Source: Eonycteris spelaea
Lineage: Eukaryota; Chordata; Mammalia; Chiroptera; Pteropodidae
Assembly (NCBI GenBank): GCA_003508835.1
Contig: PUFA01000081.1
Coordinates: 5,766,001 to 5,830,000, forward strand
Length of the DNA stretch: 64,000 nucleotides
Direction of reading: 5' to 3'
Positions 10,478-20,764 of the stretch are shown one piece after another. The notes under the pieces were generated by a model that saw only the letters and a program-made list of their open reading frames with translations, was not told where the DNA came from and ran no database searches. Each line of letters begins with the position of its first letter. The first letter of the stretch is position 1. The position numbers and the translations under genes were made by a program.

Positions 10478-10598
10478 TGAGTGTGGTCCATGGACCAGCA
10501 GCATCTGCCTTCCAGCAACTTTTTAGATATGCAGGATATCAGCCTCCCTCTCCAGACCTACTAAACATGAATCTACACTTCACCTGGGTCCTCAGGTG
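10478..10598 (+). mobile_element. hAT-Charlie MITE (MER20/MER3 class) fragment
   Basis: GAGTGTGGTCCATGGACCAG CAGCATCTG opens the match, followed by CTTTTTAGATATGCAGG and CCAGACCTACTAAACATGAA. The right terminus is lost. I am not certain which of the two Repbase names belongs to this consensus. Confidence 0.65.
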
Positions 10599-10614
10599 AC
10601 TGTGTGCTAACCAT

Positions 10615-10800
10615 TCCAGGTATAGTACACAGACAACTTGCCTCACATCACCTGAGTGCTTGTGAAAAAAAGACAGTTAACCTGGGCTCCATTCTAGAGT
10701 TTCTTAATAAGATCCTCTGTGGTTGGAACTCAAGAAACTATAGTCTAACAAATTCTTCAGATTATCCTGATGGCACAATAACATCTGAAAACCAGTGCTT
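10615..10800 (-). mobile_element. hAT-Charlie MITE (MER20/MER3 class), opposite strand
   Basis: CACATCACCTGAGTGCTTGT, CTGGGCTCCATTCTAGAGTT TCTTAATAAG and AGATTATCCTGATG match the complement of the same consensus as the element just upstream. The two lie tail-to-tail about 15 bases apart. Terminal repeats are degraded. Confidence 0.5.
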
Positions 10801-10984
10801 GGATGACATTCCTTTCTTTAAAAGTCTAGATGTGGGGTTTTATGCTTTCTTCTGGAACTGAAAGATGTGTCCAAAAATGGAAGGACTGCAAAAAGAGAAA
10901 TTGAATCCATTTGATGGATGGAAGGTATTCATTTGTTGCTAATTTGGAATCTTGGGGAAGCTTTCAACCTTCTTGTCAAAGCCA
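10801..10984. other. Unassigned short interval
   Basis: No supported feature. Confidence 0.4.
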
Positions 10985-11075
10985 ACACATCGATTCCATC
11001 CAATTTAGCAAACATTTGCTGAGTCCCTATGCTCAGCACTAGGAGTAAAGGAACAAAAGGGTGGGTTATGAGTGA
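10985..11075 (-). mobile_element. L2 3' end fragment, antisense
   Basis: CCAATTTAGCAAACATTTGC TGAGTCCCTATGCTCAGCAC matches the complement of the L2 3' terminus. Confidence 0.55.
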
Positions 11076-11554
11076 GGAGGGTGAAAAGCAAAGACACAAA
11101 CAACCCAAGGCACAGACACAGCAAGGAAGCACATTGTCCACATCAACATGCCAGAAATGGAAACCCAGATGCCCCTCCTCAAGCAGCCAGCCACATCTGC
11201 CACCACAGCCACCATCCTGATCAAGGCAGTGGACCGCCTGTAGCCTGAGCCCCTCCTCTGGGTGCAGCCCGATGTTAGACTAGTGGACAAAAACCCCTAG
11301 GCTTCCCATAAGCCCCCAGCATTTGCACACCAACCATGTTGGCCTAAAGTATTCACCTGGGTTTTAGCACGGGTTTTTCTGTTCAGCTGTCAAAAAATCT
11401 ACTAAGATGAAAGCTTCCTGTTTTGTCAGGGTACAAACCTCTGCTAATGTTCAACAATCACCCTGTAAGGTACCTGAAGTAGGCTAGCATCTGAATTTTG
11501 AGAATTCATTTGTTCATTTCAGAAATGCAAGCCCAGGATGGAGATACCGTAGAT
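11076..11554. other. Unassigned interval
   Basis: No gene. Slightly GC-richer than its surroundings at 11130-11340, without CpG enrichment. Overlapping short frames on both strands are not protein-like. Confidence 0.4.
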
Positions 11555-11783
11555 CAGTGGTCCCCTACCTTTTGGCACCAGAGACCGGTGCTCCTATGAG
11601 AATCTAAAGCCTAATGATCTGAGGTAGAGCTGAGGCAGTTATGCTAGCACTGGGGATGGCTGCAAATACAGATGGAGCTTTGCTCCCTCTTGCTGGTCTA
11701 CCACTCACTTCCTGTTATGCAGCCCAGTTCCTAACAGGCCACAGACCAGTACAAGTCCAAGGCCAGGGGTTGGGAACCCCTTT
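11555..11783. mobile_element. hAT-Charlie non-autonomous element (MER1-like)
   Basis: Terminal inverted repeats are visible: CAGTGGTCCCCTACCTTTTG at the left, and GGTTGGGAACCCCTTT at the right. Internal phrases GTGCTCCTATGAGAATCTAA, GGCTGCAAATACAGATGGAG and CTAACAGGCCACAGACC are characteristic of an internally deleted Charlie element. Flanks show only a weak resemblance to an 8-bp duplication. No transposase sequence remains. Confidence 0.75.
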
Positions 11784-11824
11784 GAGATAGAAGATTGATT
11801 CTGTATTTTTCACCTGGAAATCTT

Positions 11825-12010
11825 ACTTAGAGTCTAATAAGGAGGGAAGTTAACCATTAATTAATTACAAACAAAGCCCAGTCAAATAATGGGGAGGATC
11901 CAGAGTCCTGTTAAAGTGAATAGTAGGGAAGTCAAACTCATTCAGGGGCATGTGGAAGACTTTCCTAAGGAACTGACATTTCAGTAGAGATCTGAAGATC
12001 CACTGAGATG
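11825..12010 (-). mobile_element. L2 LINE 3' UTR fragment, antisense
   Basis: CATGTGGAAGACTTTCCTAA GGAACTGACATTTCAGTAGA GATCTGAAG corresponds to the antisense L2 phrase for 'aggaggtgacatttgagctg'. Upstream AATTAATTACAAACAAAGCC also fits. Confidence 0.6.
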
Positions 12011-12143
12011 GGAATGATTACCTGTATCCCTGCCATCTGCTGCAGGTCAAAAAGACTTACACCTGATATCCACTGCTCTGCGATACTAAGAACCACTTAA
12101 TATGCATTGAACATTTACTACTGTGAACAAATGAGGCTTTGTG

Positions 12144-12475
12144 CTGTGCTATGAACTCAGTGTCTATGTCACCCACAAAACTCATATGTTGAAGCCTTAA
12201 TTCCTCAAGTGCCTGCATTTAGTGATGGGGCCTCTAAGGAAGTAAATAAGGCTAAATGAAGCCCAGGGGTGGGCCTGGGTTCTGTAGGTTGTGTCCTTAT
12301 ACAAAAAACCCTAAAGCATTCTCTCTCTCCCTCTGTCCTCTCTCCCTCTCTCTCTCTGTCTCTGTCTCTCCCTTCTCTCCCTTTCTGCTATTTGAGGACG
12401 CAGCAAGAAGAGAGCTGTCTGCAAGCCAGGAAACGGGTCCTCACTGGACCCTGTTGATTTTGGAAAGGGCTGATT
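12144..12475 (+). mobile_element. MaLR solo LTR (MLT1A-like), 3'-truncated
   Basis: Sense MaLR LTR beginning TGCTATGAACTCAGTGTC (12148). It continues AAACTCATATGTTGAAGCC, GATGGGGCCTCTAAGG, a CT-rich tract at 12320-12390, GAGGACGCAGCAAGAAG and GCAAGCCAGGAAACGGG. The 3' quarter, including the polyadenylation region, is missing, with sequence breaking near 12475. Confidence 0.8.
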
Positions 12476-12509
12476 ATTTTGGAAATACAACAGTAACTAT
12501 AGACTTAAA

Positions 12510-12532
12510 ACACACGTGCGCGCGCGTGCGTG

Positions 12533-12564
<32 letters not shown>
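12510..12564. repeat. Alternating purine-pyrimidine (CG/CA)n tract
   Basis: A perfect alternating stretch: ACACACGTGCGCGCGCGTGC at the left passes through more GC/GT steps into (CA)n to 12564. The CG-rich core of about 25 bases next to (CA)n has strong Z-DNA potential. The CpGs here stand out in an otherwise CpG-poor window. Confidence 0.95.
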
Positions 12565-13012
12565 AAACAATTTTCTGAGCCAAGTAATAAAATGTCACAT
12601 GTAACCTGAATGCTCTCTGGTCCCATGAAATTACAGTTCTCAAATCTGAAACACCAAGATTAAAAAAGAATGCACACCTGATTGTCTGAAATGAAATTTA
12701 CCTTGCCATATGGGACTCCTTGCTTTTGGTTCTGTGGTTTCTTTATAGATATTTCAATCCCATTTTCAATGCCTTGTTTCCAGGACAAGTAAGGTGAATA
12801 TGGCTCTATGAATAATCTTTGAAAGGCATTTCAGTAGGTAGCATTCTCATGCTGTTTTATATCTATCCCTGTGGATTACACCTGCACATCTGATAATCCC
12901 TATTCTTAAAATTATTGAATGACCCTCCATTTCCTGCTTAATAAAGTAAAACTTCTTGGCCTCTATTAAAGATAATGGTTGCAAGCAACAGAATCTGACT
13001 ACTGTATATCAG
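12565..13012. other. Unassigned interval
   Basis: No gene found. Positions about 12890-13000 (CCTCCATTTCCTGCTTAATA) faintly resemble the L2 3' region. Confidence 0.35.
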
Positions 13013-13103
13013 TAACACCCATTCTAGTTGCAGCAATCATAAATATCTCCAGACAATTTGGGGAGCAAAAGTTCCCCTGGGAAGAACCACTGCAATAAGG
13101 TAT
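13013..13103 (-). mobile_element. MER5A hAT-Charlie fragment, antisense
   Basis: TTGCAGCAATCATAAATATC TCCAGACAATTTGGGG, AGTTCCCCTGGG and the terminal GAAGAACCACTG match the MER5A complement. Only the terminal half remains. Confidence 0.7.
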
Positions 13104-13124
13104 AATTTCACTTTTAGAAGCATT

Positions 13125-13345
13125 TTCTCTACCCTCTATACCAGTCTTCACCTGTCAAACTCCTACTCATCCTTTCATGGTTGGCTGAGATATTGCCTCC
13201 TCCAATCTCTTCAATCCCCCACTCACCTGGATTGTGTACCATTCATACTTTATAACAATCACCTTATAATGTGTGCTCCTGCCTTGGGGCAGGGCCCACC
13301 TATTGTTCATGTTCTATAGCCTGTGTGTGGCAGGGTGAATTATAT
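13125..13345 (+). mobile_element. L2 LINE fragment
   Basis: TATTGCCTCCTCCAATCTCT and TCCTGCCTTGGGGCAGGGCC with TTCATGTTCTATAGCC follow the order of the L2 3' UTR in sense orientation. Decayed. Confidence 0.55.
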
Positions 13346-13499
13346 CTGGTAGACATCAGATAATTCTTTAGGGACGAAGTAATATTAGCACAGCTGTGCT
13401 CTGGAGGAAACAGATCAAGGCAGTTAACTGAATTCCTGTCCAAGGTCATGAACCTAGTTAAATACCTCAGCTGCTTTTACTTCCTAAATTTCTCTGGAT
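13346..13499. other. Unassigned short interval
   Basis: No supported feature between the two L2 segments. Confidence 0.4.
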
Positions 13500-14145
13500 T
13501 CCAAATATTTGTCTCTATCTCCATGTAAATCGCCCAGATCAGGGTTGTCATTTCTTACCTGGCCTTCTTATAGCTTTAGTAGTATCCCCTCCAGCTCCTA
13601 CCATCTGTTCTTCACATGCCAGTCTGGTAGTCTTTCAGAACTCAAACCTCCCAGGTCATGGCTCCAACTTGGTAGGAAAGCCCCTGCCCACCTCCGCACC
13701 CATCTCCACTTACCCCCCTATTCCCTACTCCCTCTCTGGTTTTCTTTCTGTTCCTCATGTGGGGCAACTCTCTCCCACATCAGGGCCTTGGCACATACTT
13801 TTTCCTCTCCTGGAATATTCTATCCTTTCTTTTAACCTAATAAGCTCTTCTATTCCTTACACTCTCAGTTCAAAGGTCACTTTCTCTTCCTTCTTACCAT
13901 TGCAGAGCATTAACTAGATAGATCATGTCCCCCTGCTGGAGGCTCTCATGCCTTCCTCCATATCTTTTTCCTTCATAGCACTTATAATTTAGGACTATTT
14001 ATTTGTGACTTTACGTGTTTAATGTCTGTCTCTGCCACCCTTCCTTTAAAATATAAACTCTGTGTAGCCTATGTTTATTTTGCTCATCACTGTTAAACTG
14101 TTACATTGCACAGTAGCTTGGCACATAGTACATAATACTTATGGG
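13500..14145 (+). mobile_element. L2 LINE, ORF2 C-terminus to 3' end
   Basis: Sense L2 with characteristic phrases in order: CTTTCTGTTCCTCATGTGGG, CACATCAGGGCCTTGGCACA, CTGGAATATTCTATCC, CTCAGTTCAAAGGTCACTTTC, TTCATAGCACTTATAATTTA, TAATGTCTGTCTCTGCC and CTTGGCACATAGTACATAA. Overlapping open frames (108 and 82 codons) are remnants or chance. The element ends at a GGAA-rich simple repeat. Confidence 0.85.
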
Positions 14146-14226
14146 AGAAAGGAAGGAAGGAGGGAAGGAGTGATGGAAGGAAGAAGGGAAGAAAGAAGGC
14201 AGAAAAGGGAGAAGAGAGAGAGGAAA
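14146..14226. repeat. (GGAA/GAGA)n purine tract
   Basis: About 80 bases of imperfect GGAA, GAAG and GAGA units on the plus strand, grown at the tail of the L2 copy, in the place where L2 carries its terminal short repeats. Confidence 0.85.
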
Positions 14227-14401
14227 AAACTTGCAAATCCATGATTGGTCATCAATACACAGAATTACCACTGATAGCTTATATATAGTGGCATTCTTAA
14301 AGAAAATTCCCCCTACCTCTCCCCATTGACAAGAATGCCCAGAACTGCTTCCCATATTAAGTCATCTACTCATCATGTAAGCAATTGTTGTTTGAAATTT
14401 G

Positions 14402-14403
<2 letters not shown>

Positions 14404-14444
<41 letters not shown>
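14404..14444. repeat. (CA)n microsatellite, ~20 units
   Basis: Pure CA dinucleotide repeat, likely length-polymorphic. Confidence 0.97.
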
Positions 14445-14446
<2 letters not shown>

Positions 14447-15060
14447 TCATAAATCAATAGAGCTTGTGAACTTCAAAGGAAATGACATTTTGCAGGGTAT
14501 ATTAGGGGCATGTGGAGTACATGACGTTTCTCAGGTAGTGTGTATACCTTTAGAGAGAGAGATTCCAGGTTTTCTCTCTCGATATCTTTCTGCACCTAGG
14601 CTATAGCTGGACTTTCCCCACATGGGGAGACCGAGGTCAGCCTCCTTCCTCCCACAGACAGAGAGGCCTTTGAAGATGGTGCAGACTTTTGGCAGGGTGG
14701 CACTGGTCAGGTAGAGGGTAGGGCAGTGGGAAAAGGGAATTGGGAATCAGAACCAGTAAAGGACAGGGCTAATGGAGAAGAGCAGAGGCATCAAGGTGGT
14801 GTCATCTCTCTTTCCTTTATGCTTTCTCTGGTCAAAGATGGGGAGAAGAAAGAACCCCAGCTTCTTTCAGGTTAATGAGTCTGGTTCTCAGCAAAATGGA
14901 TGCTTTAGGACAAGCCCAGCATTCTGCACTGAGTTTTGTTTACCCTTATGCTCCCTACTCCTCTGGCCCCTACACTTTGACACTGCCTCTCCCCACCTTC
15001 CCATTCAGGGCACCCAACTTTGATTCCTCAAATGCTCCAGACTTTGGAAATCCCCACCTG
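14445..15060. other. Unassigned interval
   Basis: No gene or repeat recognised. Positions 14620-15060 are less AT-rich and contain short overlapping open frames without motifs. Confidence 0.4.
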
Positions 15061-15418
15061 TGATGGTTAATTTTATGTGTCCACTTTGCTGGTCTATGGT
15101 ACCCAGTTTTAGGTCAAACACTGGGTGTTGTGAAGGAATTTTTAGATGTAATTAACATTGAAATTGGTAGTCTCTAAGTAAAGCAGCTTACTCTCCACAA
15201 TGTGGGTGGTCATCATCCAATCAGTTGAAGGTCTAAAGAGAAAAGATTATGATTCCATAAGGATGAAGGAATTCTGCATTCAAGCTATAACGTTAACTCT
15301 TTCTTAGCTTTCCAGCCTGCCTACCTCCTGTCTAACCTGCAAATTTGGGACTTAGCCATCACAATCACGTCAGCCAAACCCTTAAATCTCTCTTTCTCAC
15401 TCTCACTCTCTCTTTCTG

Positions 15419-15476
<58 letters not shown>

Positions 15477-15554
15477 GAAATATCTATGGATATCTATATC
15501 TATAGATAAATATATCTCCTATTGGTTTGTTTCTCTGGACAACCCTAATATACC
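15061..15554 (+). mobile_element. ERVL-type solo LTR (MLT2B-like)
   Basis: Starts TGATGGTTAATTTTATGTGT and contains AATGTGGGTGGTCATCATCC AATCAGTTGAAGG, CACAATCACGTCAGCC, the polyadenylation-adjacent CT-rich region, and the closing CTATTGGTTTGTTTCTCTGG ACAACCCTAATATACC. This is the MLT2 LTR layout of ERVL. The CT part (15387-15475) has expanded into a microsatellite. No viral internal sequence adjoins it, so it is a solo LTR. Confidence 0.82.
15387..15475. repeat. (TC)n microsatellite inside the LTR
   Basis: Nearly 90 bases of CT-rich repeat including a long pure (TC)n run. It lies where the MLT2 consensus has a short 'CTCTCTCT' stretch, so it grew after insertion. Confidence 0.95.
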
Positions 15555-15749
15555 ACTCCTTCTTCTTACTATAATGCGCAGCTCTGGGTCTGGTCTTGCT
15601 GGGACAATCTGATTAACCATTTCTGGCTGCACCACACCATTACTGTATATAAACAGAGTAAGAGATTACCCTTCCAGGAGAATACTCATTGTAGCTAGAG
15701 CCTACAAATATGTTCACAGACTGATTTTAATCACACATTCTCCCAGACA
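15555..15749. other. Unassigned short interval
   Basis: No supported feature. Confidence 0.4.
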
Positions 15750-15910
15750 AGCAAGGAGAACAAGTACTAGTGTGTCCATTTTTTTTTTTTAATGAGGAAA
15801 GTAAGACTCAAGAGGTAAAGTGATATGTCCAAACTCATGTGTCTGATGAGTTAGACTCATCATTAGGACTCAAACCCATGTGTGTTTGTCCTCAGTCCTA
15901 GGCTCTTTCT
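15750..15910 (-). mobile_element. MIR SINE, antisense
   Basis: AATGAGGAAAGTAAGACTCA AGAGGTAAAG, ATATGTCCAAACTCATGTG and AGGACTCAAACCCATGTG match the MIR complement. A T run (15780-15791) precedes it. Confidence 0.75.
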
Positions 15911-15994
15911 GGAGCCAAATTGGTCCACCTAGAGCCAGGGTCTTAACATTACAGAACCTAACGCTATACCCTGAGACATAGATTTAGGCAGAGG

Positions 15995-16175
15995 GAGAAG
16001 CTGAAAAATGTAGCAGAAAGAATGTGGATTGCAATTGAGTCAGAGCTGGGTTGAGCATCCCAACTGTGCTGCTAAGTCCCTGTTGATATTAGACAGTCAT
16101 TTCATCCCTCGTGGCCTCAGTTTATCCATCTGTAAAATAAAGAGATTGGACTAACAAGATAATTGATTTCTCGGA
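15995..16175 (+). mobile_element. MIR SINE
   Basis: Sense MIR: AAAGAATGTGGATTGCAATT, GTCAGAGCTGGGTTGAGCAT CCCAACTG (degenerate B box), then GTGGCCTCAGTTTATCCATC TGTAAAATAAAG. Oriented opposite to the MIR 80 bases upstream. Confidence 0.8.
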
Positions 16176-16218
16176 AGGGTCTCTCTCTTAGTGCTGCTTC
16201 CAAAGTGCCACAAAGGTG

Positions 16219-16248
16219 TCTGGTGTGTGTGTGTGTGTTTGTGTGCGG
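16219..16248. repeat. Short (GT)n
   Basis: Imperfect GT run of about 30 bases (GGTGTGTGTGTGTGTGTTTG). Confidence 0.9.
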
Positions 16249-17166
16249 TCATTTTTCATCACTTCTTTGCACTGCCAAGGTCCGTTTTGAGTTTTTCCAC
16301 CCTTGACACCCATGTCTGACATATCCCCCCGGCTCATAATGAGCCTTCATTCAAGCCACTGATCAATAGCAAGAACCAGCGGGTCTGTCTCTCCTGCTTG
16401 TTTTCTCTATCTTCAATCTGCCAAGACAGATTAGGCTATTTCCAAGGTCACTCAACATTCTGGAAGAGAATGAAAAGATATCTACTGGGTTGTTTGCAGA
16501 ACAAGGCTGCAAACAGACAAGATGAGAGCTCAAATGTGTGTTCCATGGCAGATTCAATTTACATCAAGGTCAAACAGGGTATGTTTCCTTGCTGAACCTT
16601 TCCCTACCTCAGAGTTGCTGGCTTGTCTATCAGCTACCAAGTCAGGGTCCTCCCTAACATAACACTTACAAACACAGGACCAGCCTCACCAGTCAAGCGG
16701 TGCTGTGTAATCTCAAGATCCAAGGTAGCCCTTGCTATGCAATCTGCTTTATCATTCTTTTGAAATATTCATCATTGGGCTAAAGCACAGGACATGGCAC
16801 AGAGCCCTTTTCCTTGCCAATGGAATTCTGATATTTTTGTTGCAATGGCTAAAGTCTAATTTCTTGACAGGTACTTAAACTCACCCAATCAGCTTTATGG
16901 AGTGTTTGTAGGAAAAGAGTCTGTTCAGCTTCCAACCTCTGAAGACATGTATAGAAGTCTTCTGTTTCAGAAAAACTATAGAATATGTAACATGTCATCA
17001 TATTCCCCCAATTATTTAGGAGAAACTTGGAAAAATAAAATATCGAAGATTGTAGGTGAAAAAGGTTTTCAATTTCAACCCTGTAAGCACTGAGTCAAAA
17101 ACTGTAAAATAAAACCCAGGCTACAAAATATGAAACTTGGAGGAGAATCTGCCTTAATTCTTATTA
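16249..17166. other. Unassigned interval
   Basis: About 0.9 kb of ordinary-complexity sequence with no gene or named repeat. Candidate unique sequence. Confidence 0.4.
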
Positions 17167-17578
17167 TGTGTTAAATTATAGCCCCCCAAGAAGCATATAT
17201 TTAAGTCCTAACCCTGATAACCTCAAATGTAACTACATTGGAATTTAAATTGTACCTTTAATGAGGTAATTAAATTAAAATGAGGTCATCAAGGTGAGCT
17301 ATAATTTATATGACTGGTGATTGTATAAGAGAAAATTTGGACATAGTCACCTATAGAGGAAGGATAATATGAAGAGACACCGGAAGAAGATGGCCATCTA
17401 TAAGCTAAGGAGTGGGGCCTGAATGAAATCTTTCTTCAAGACCCTCAGAAGGAACCAACCCTGCCAACACCTTAATCTTACATGTATAGCTTCCCGTACT
17501 GTGAGAAAATTAGTTTTTGTTGTTTAAGCCACCCAATCAGTGGCTTTTTGTTACAGCAGCCCTAGCAAGCTCCTAACA
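17167..17578 (+). mobile_element. MaLR solo LTR (MLT1A/MLT1B-like)
   Basis: Sense LTR: TGTGTTAAATTATAGCCCCC near the start, CTAACCCTGATAACCTCAAA TGTAACTACATTGG, TGAGGTCATCAAGGTGAGC, GAAGAGACACCGGAAGAAG ATGGCCATC, TACTGTGAGAAAATTAG and GTTGTTTAAGCCACCCAATC AGTGGC to the end. Near full length for the family. Confidence 0.85.
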
Positions 17579-17854
17579 CTCTCTCTAAAGACACTTCAAC
17601 ATTTGACAAATAACTGAAGTAGATTCAGTTGGAGGGTCCCCTCTCTGAACAGGCTTACAATGCCAATAAAAATGGTGTTTCAAAGCAGATACTTTCTACA
17701 GGAAAAAATGTAAATATAATATGCATACATATGAGAAAACGAAAGAAGAGAAAAGAGAGAGACACTTTCTCCTAATCCTTTAGTTTCTATGATACTTTAA
17801 AGTTGTCACACTCAGCTCTGTGAACCACAGTACTTGTCAGAAGCAGTCCTTGAG
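17579..17854. other. Unassigned short interval
   Basis: No supported feature. Includes a purine-rich stretch at 17735-17765. Confidence 0.4.
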
Positions 17855-18112
17855 TGTTGTTAAGTGATTTACTTATTCATTCTACAAATATTTACTGAAT
17901 GTCCCCTTGTTCCAGCACTGTTCTAGGAACTGGGGGTACAGCTGTGGACAAAGTCACTGCTCTCATTGAGCTTACATTCAAGTAGGAGAGACAGGTGATA
18001 GATGAGTAACACAGAAATAGTATGTTAGCAGTGATAAATGCTGTGGAGACAAATAAACCAGGGAAAAGGGATAAATCATTGAGTTATAATGTTAGATGGA
18101 GTGGACAGGGCA
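17855..18112 (-). mobile_element. L2 LINE 3' region, antisense, first part
   Basis: ATTCATTCTACAAATATTTA CTGAATGTCCCC, GCACTGTTCTAGGAACTGGG, CTCATTGAGCTTACATTCAA and AGTGATAAATGCTGTGGAG give a clear antisense L2 3' end. It breaks near 18112 and seems to resume at 18741. Confidence 0.8.
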
Positions 18113-18740
18113 AGCTGATTATTGACCCAACGTCTCTCCACTTAATTCTAGTCCTTCTAGAGTCAGCTGTTTACAGCAGGGCTAGAAGCTTGAAAACAAT
18201 ATTTCCCAGATTTGTTTCAGCTGGGACTGGCTAGGTTCTGCCCATGTTTCCTCTGCCAATAGGAGGCACTGGTGAGAGACTAGAAGGCAGGAGGAAGAGA
18301 GAAAGCAATATTCTTTCTGCTTCCCGTGGTGCTTTAAGTGACCACAGCTACCAAGGTAGTGTGGAGTGATCTCAGGTCCCTGATCAGAGTGATAGCAAGA
18401 GCAGCAGCCACACAGTAGTTAATAGCTCTGGCAGTGGTGACATCAGGAACAGGTCTCTTCTAGCTCCTGTGCACCAGTGAAAGTGAAGAGTCTGGTCTTC
18501 CTGCAAGGCAGTGGTGATGGTGGATCTGATAGCAGCCATCTCTATAGCATAGCAAGCATGGGTTTTGAATTATATTATTTTCCCTTTTCTCCTCTAGCCC
18601 TTCTGCTGTCATAATCTCTGCATAAGCCCACCTATCCCTTCTGCAACTCTAGTCCTTTCAATTTGTAACTAATCCCCTCTATTAGATCCTCTGTTTGAAA
18701 TACCGACAGTTGTTCCTGTCTTCCTGTCTAGACAGTGACC
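18113..18740. mobile_element. Unassigned ~630-bp insertion in L2
   Basis: Separates two collinear pieces of one antisense L2 copy. Contains CCAATAGGAGGCACTGG and, near the right end, a section with TGTAACTAATCCCCTCTATT and TTCCTGTCTAGACAGTGACC. This looks like the 3' end of an LTR or another mid-size mammalian repeat. I cannot name the family, and no target duplication is evident. Confidence 0.4.
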
Positions 18741-19000
18741 AACACAAAAGGTGTCACTGAGAAATTAACATTTGAGTAGAGACTTGATGAAAATGGAGTG
18801 AGATTTATGATCATCTGAGGGAAGAGCATTCCAGACAGAGAGAATCAGGTGCCAAAGTCCTAAGGTAAGAGCATATCGAATATTTTCAGGGAACAGCAAG
18901 GAAGTCAGGGGAGTTGAGGTGGAGTGATGAAGTTGGGTGGAGAGAAGAGCACAGAATGAAACCAGATAAAACCAAATCATGAAGCAACTGAGAAGATGCC
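18741..19000 (-). mobile_element. L2 LINE, antisense, second part
   Basis: GAAATTAACATTTGAGTAGA GAC, GAAGAGCATTCCAGACAGAG AGAATC, GGTGCCAAAGTCC and ACAGCAAGGAAGTCAGGGG follow the antisense L2 3' UTR directly downstream of where the first part stops. Confidence 0.75.
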
Positions 19001-19160
19001 ATTACCCTAAACAGTTTCAAGATCCCCTATCAAATACGTGCAAAGGGAGAGAATACAAAGTAAGGTGGGAATCATCATAACTCTAAAGGAATGTTAGAGC
19101 CACTGTATGCCTATTCCAACAGTATGAACATGAAGAAACTGTGGGGAGTATAATTTATAA

Positions 19161-19368
19161 CAGGGCCTGGCAGACTATGGCCCACAGGGCAACTCCAGCC
19201 CACCACCTGGTTGTATAAAGTTTTACTGGCACACAGGCCATAATCTAATCACTTACATACTACATATGTTGGCATTTGCACTATAAGGTAGAGTTGAATA
19301 CTTGCAAGAGACTAGCTCATAAAGTATTTACTCTCTGTCCCTTTATAGAAAAAGTTTGCCAACCCTGA
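19161..19368 (+). mobile_element. hAT-Charlie MITE (MER20/MER3 class), near complete
   Basis: About 208 bp from CAGGGCCTGGCAGACTATGG to AAAAGTTTGCCAACCCTG, with imperfect inverted termini. Internal phrases TTGTATAAAGTTTTACTGGC ACACAGGCC and GAGTTGAATACTTGCAAGAG match the well-known consensus that ends 'TTTGCCGACCCCTG'. Non-coding. Same family as the copies near 37.4 and 58.3 kb. Confidence 0.8.
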
Positions 19369-20764
19369 TTTAGAGAGTCATCTCAGTGATGAAGTGGAAG
19401 TATTTCGTATAAAAAAGTAACCATATATGTATAGTAAAAAAAAATTGACCTATGTACATAGAGTCTTGGTATGAAGTAAGCAGAAGGATGATGAAATAGA
19501 AAACTCCAAGCACTATACTACATAACTTTTTTTTTTTAACCTCAAGGAATCTGAACATCATTAGGAAAGTATCAGTGGGTACCAGGAGGGGATTGAAGCA
19601 ATGAAAAGCAGCACTAAAATCTTCCAGAGATATGATTTCTTGAGCAAAGGACATTAAAGTAATCAGAACGAAACAAAATCCTGTGCCCAGGATGTGGTGG
19701 AAATTAAGGAATGCTGGATAACAGAAGGCTTCATAGCTTTGGAAAGCCAACCCATATCCTAAACTCTGGGGCAGGAGAAAAATTTCTCTTCAGTTCTGAC
19801 TTTATCCTCTCATCCCATTTTCCCCGAATGAGCACCTTCCCTCCACTTCACCTTTTCTTCTTGTTGCCCAAGTTATGCTCAACTCTGAGCACAGAGGTAG
19901 AATAGTAAAAATTGTCCTTGAATATGGAAGTTTAGCACCTTGTTTTCTTAAAATGTACAGAACCAGAAACTACTATTTGCATTTCAGTCTCCAGATTTCC
20001 AGAAACCTTGATGAGCTAAGAGGCAGTTAACACAAGCATTCTGGGGGTAAATTTGGTTTTCTATTGGTAAATAAATCTTTTTATATTAAGGTGAAACAAT
20101 AATAATCATTTTAAACAATCATGTGGAGTGTGATTACAAAATAGCTCATTTGGAAAGAACATTATCAGCTTATGACATCCTCAGAGATTCTAAGATGGAA
20201 GATGCTATGGATAAAACCAACTGTTACGGGCTTTGTTATTGCCATAGCACACAGAGGCAAAATTCACATCTTAATACCGTAATGAGAAAACAATGCAAAT
20301 TCTGATTAAGTAAAAAGTGAAAGTACTTCTTATAGACAAACCGCCATCTCTCATATTATTGCTGGCATTGAGGAGGAATTGCAGGAGAAGATTCTAAACT
20401 CCTGGGCCTCCTCAGGTACCATCCAGGTCTGTGCACTCACATTCTGAGCACGCTCCCTTCAGCATCTGGGTAATAGTAAGGTTTTGCTAGCAAATGCAAA
20501 TGATTACATTTTGCAATACCCCACTCACTTACAATATCCCAAGGTTGCCAGAAATTCCATCTGGCCCAGTCTAAGTCATGCCGAGCTCATCATAAAGGTG
20601 AGTTTTCGAGAGCAGTATAACCTCCATGATTTGGACTTGGTAAAATGTCAAGCCTAAGTCACTCAATCATCAGAAAGGGAAGGAGCATTGAGCACTGTTG
20701 CCAAGGTTTGGTTGTATTTCTTCTGAGTATGTACTACAGTGACTCCTAGAATAAGAAAAACAAC
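19369..20764. other. Unassigned interval, possible unique sequence
   Basis: About 1.4 kb with no gene or named repeat. A 126-codon minus-strand open frame (19370-19750) is rich in F, I and L, as AT-rich noncoding DNA tends to give, and shows no domain motif. 20110-20310 and 20380-20480 have balanced, non-repetitive composition worth a conservation check. Confidence 0.35.

Noticed and set aside
12510..12564. CpG island or promoter
   Set aside because: The CpGs are confined to a short alternating repeat, and flanking DNA is AT-rich and CpG-poor.
14404..14444. CRISPR-like direct repeats among the many CA, CT and ATGG tracts
   Set aside because: They are pure microsatellites without spacers, in a mammalian genome.
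19370..19750. 126-codon minus-strand frame with hydrophobic segments
   Set aside because: Hydrophobic F/I/L-rich translation is expected from the complement of A-rich noncoding DNA. No signal peptide, domain or family resemblance was found.
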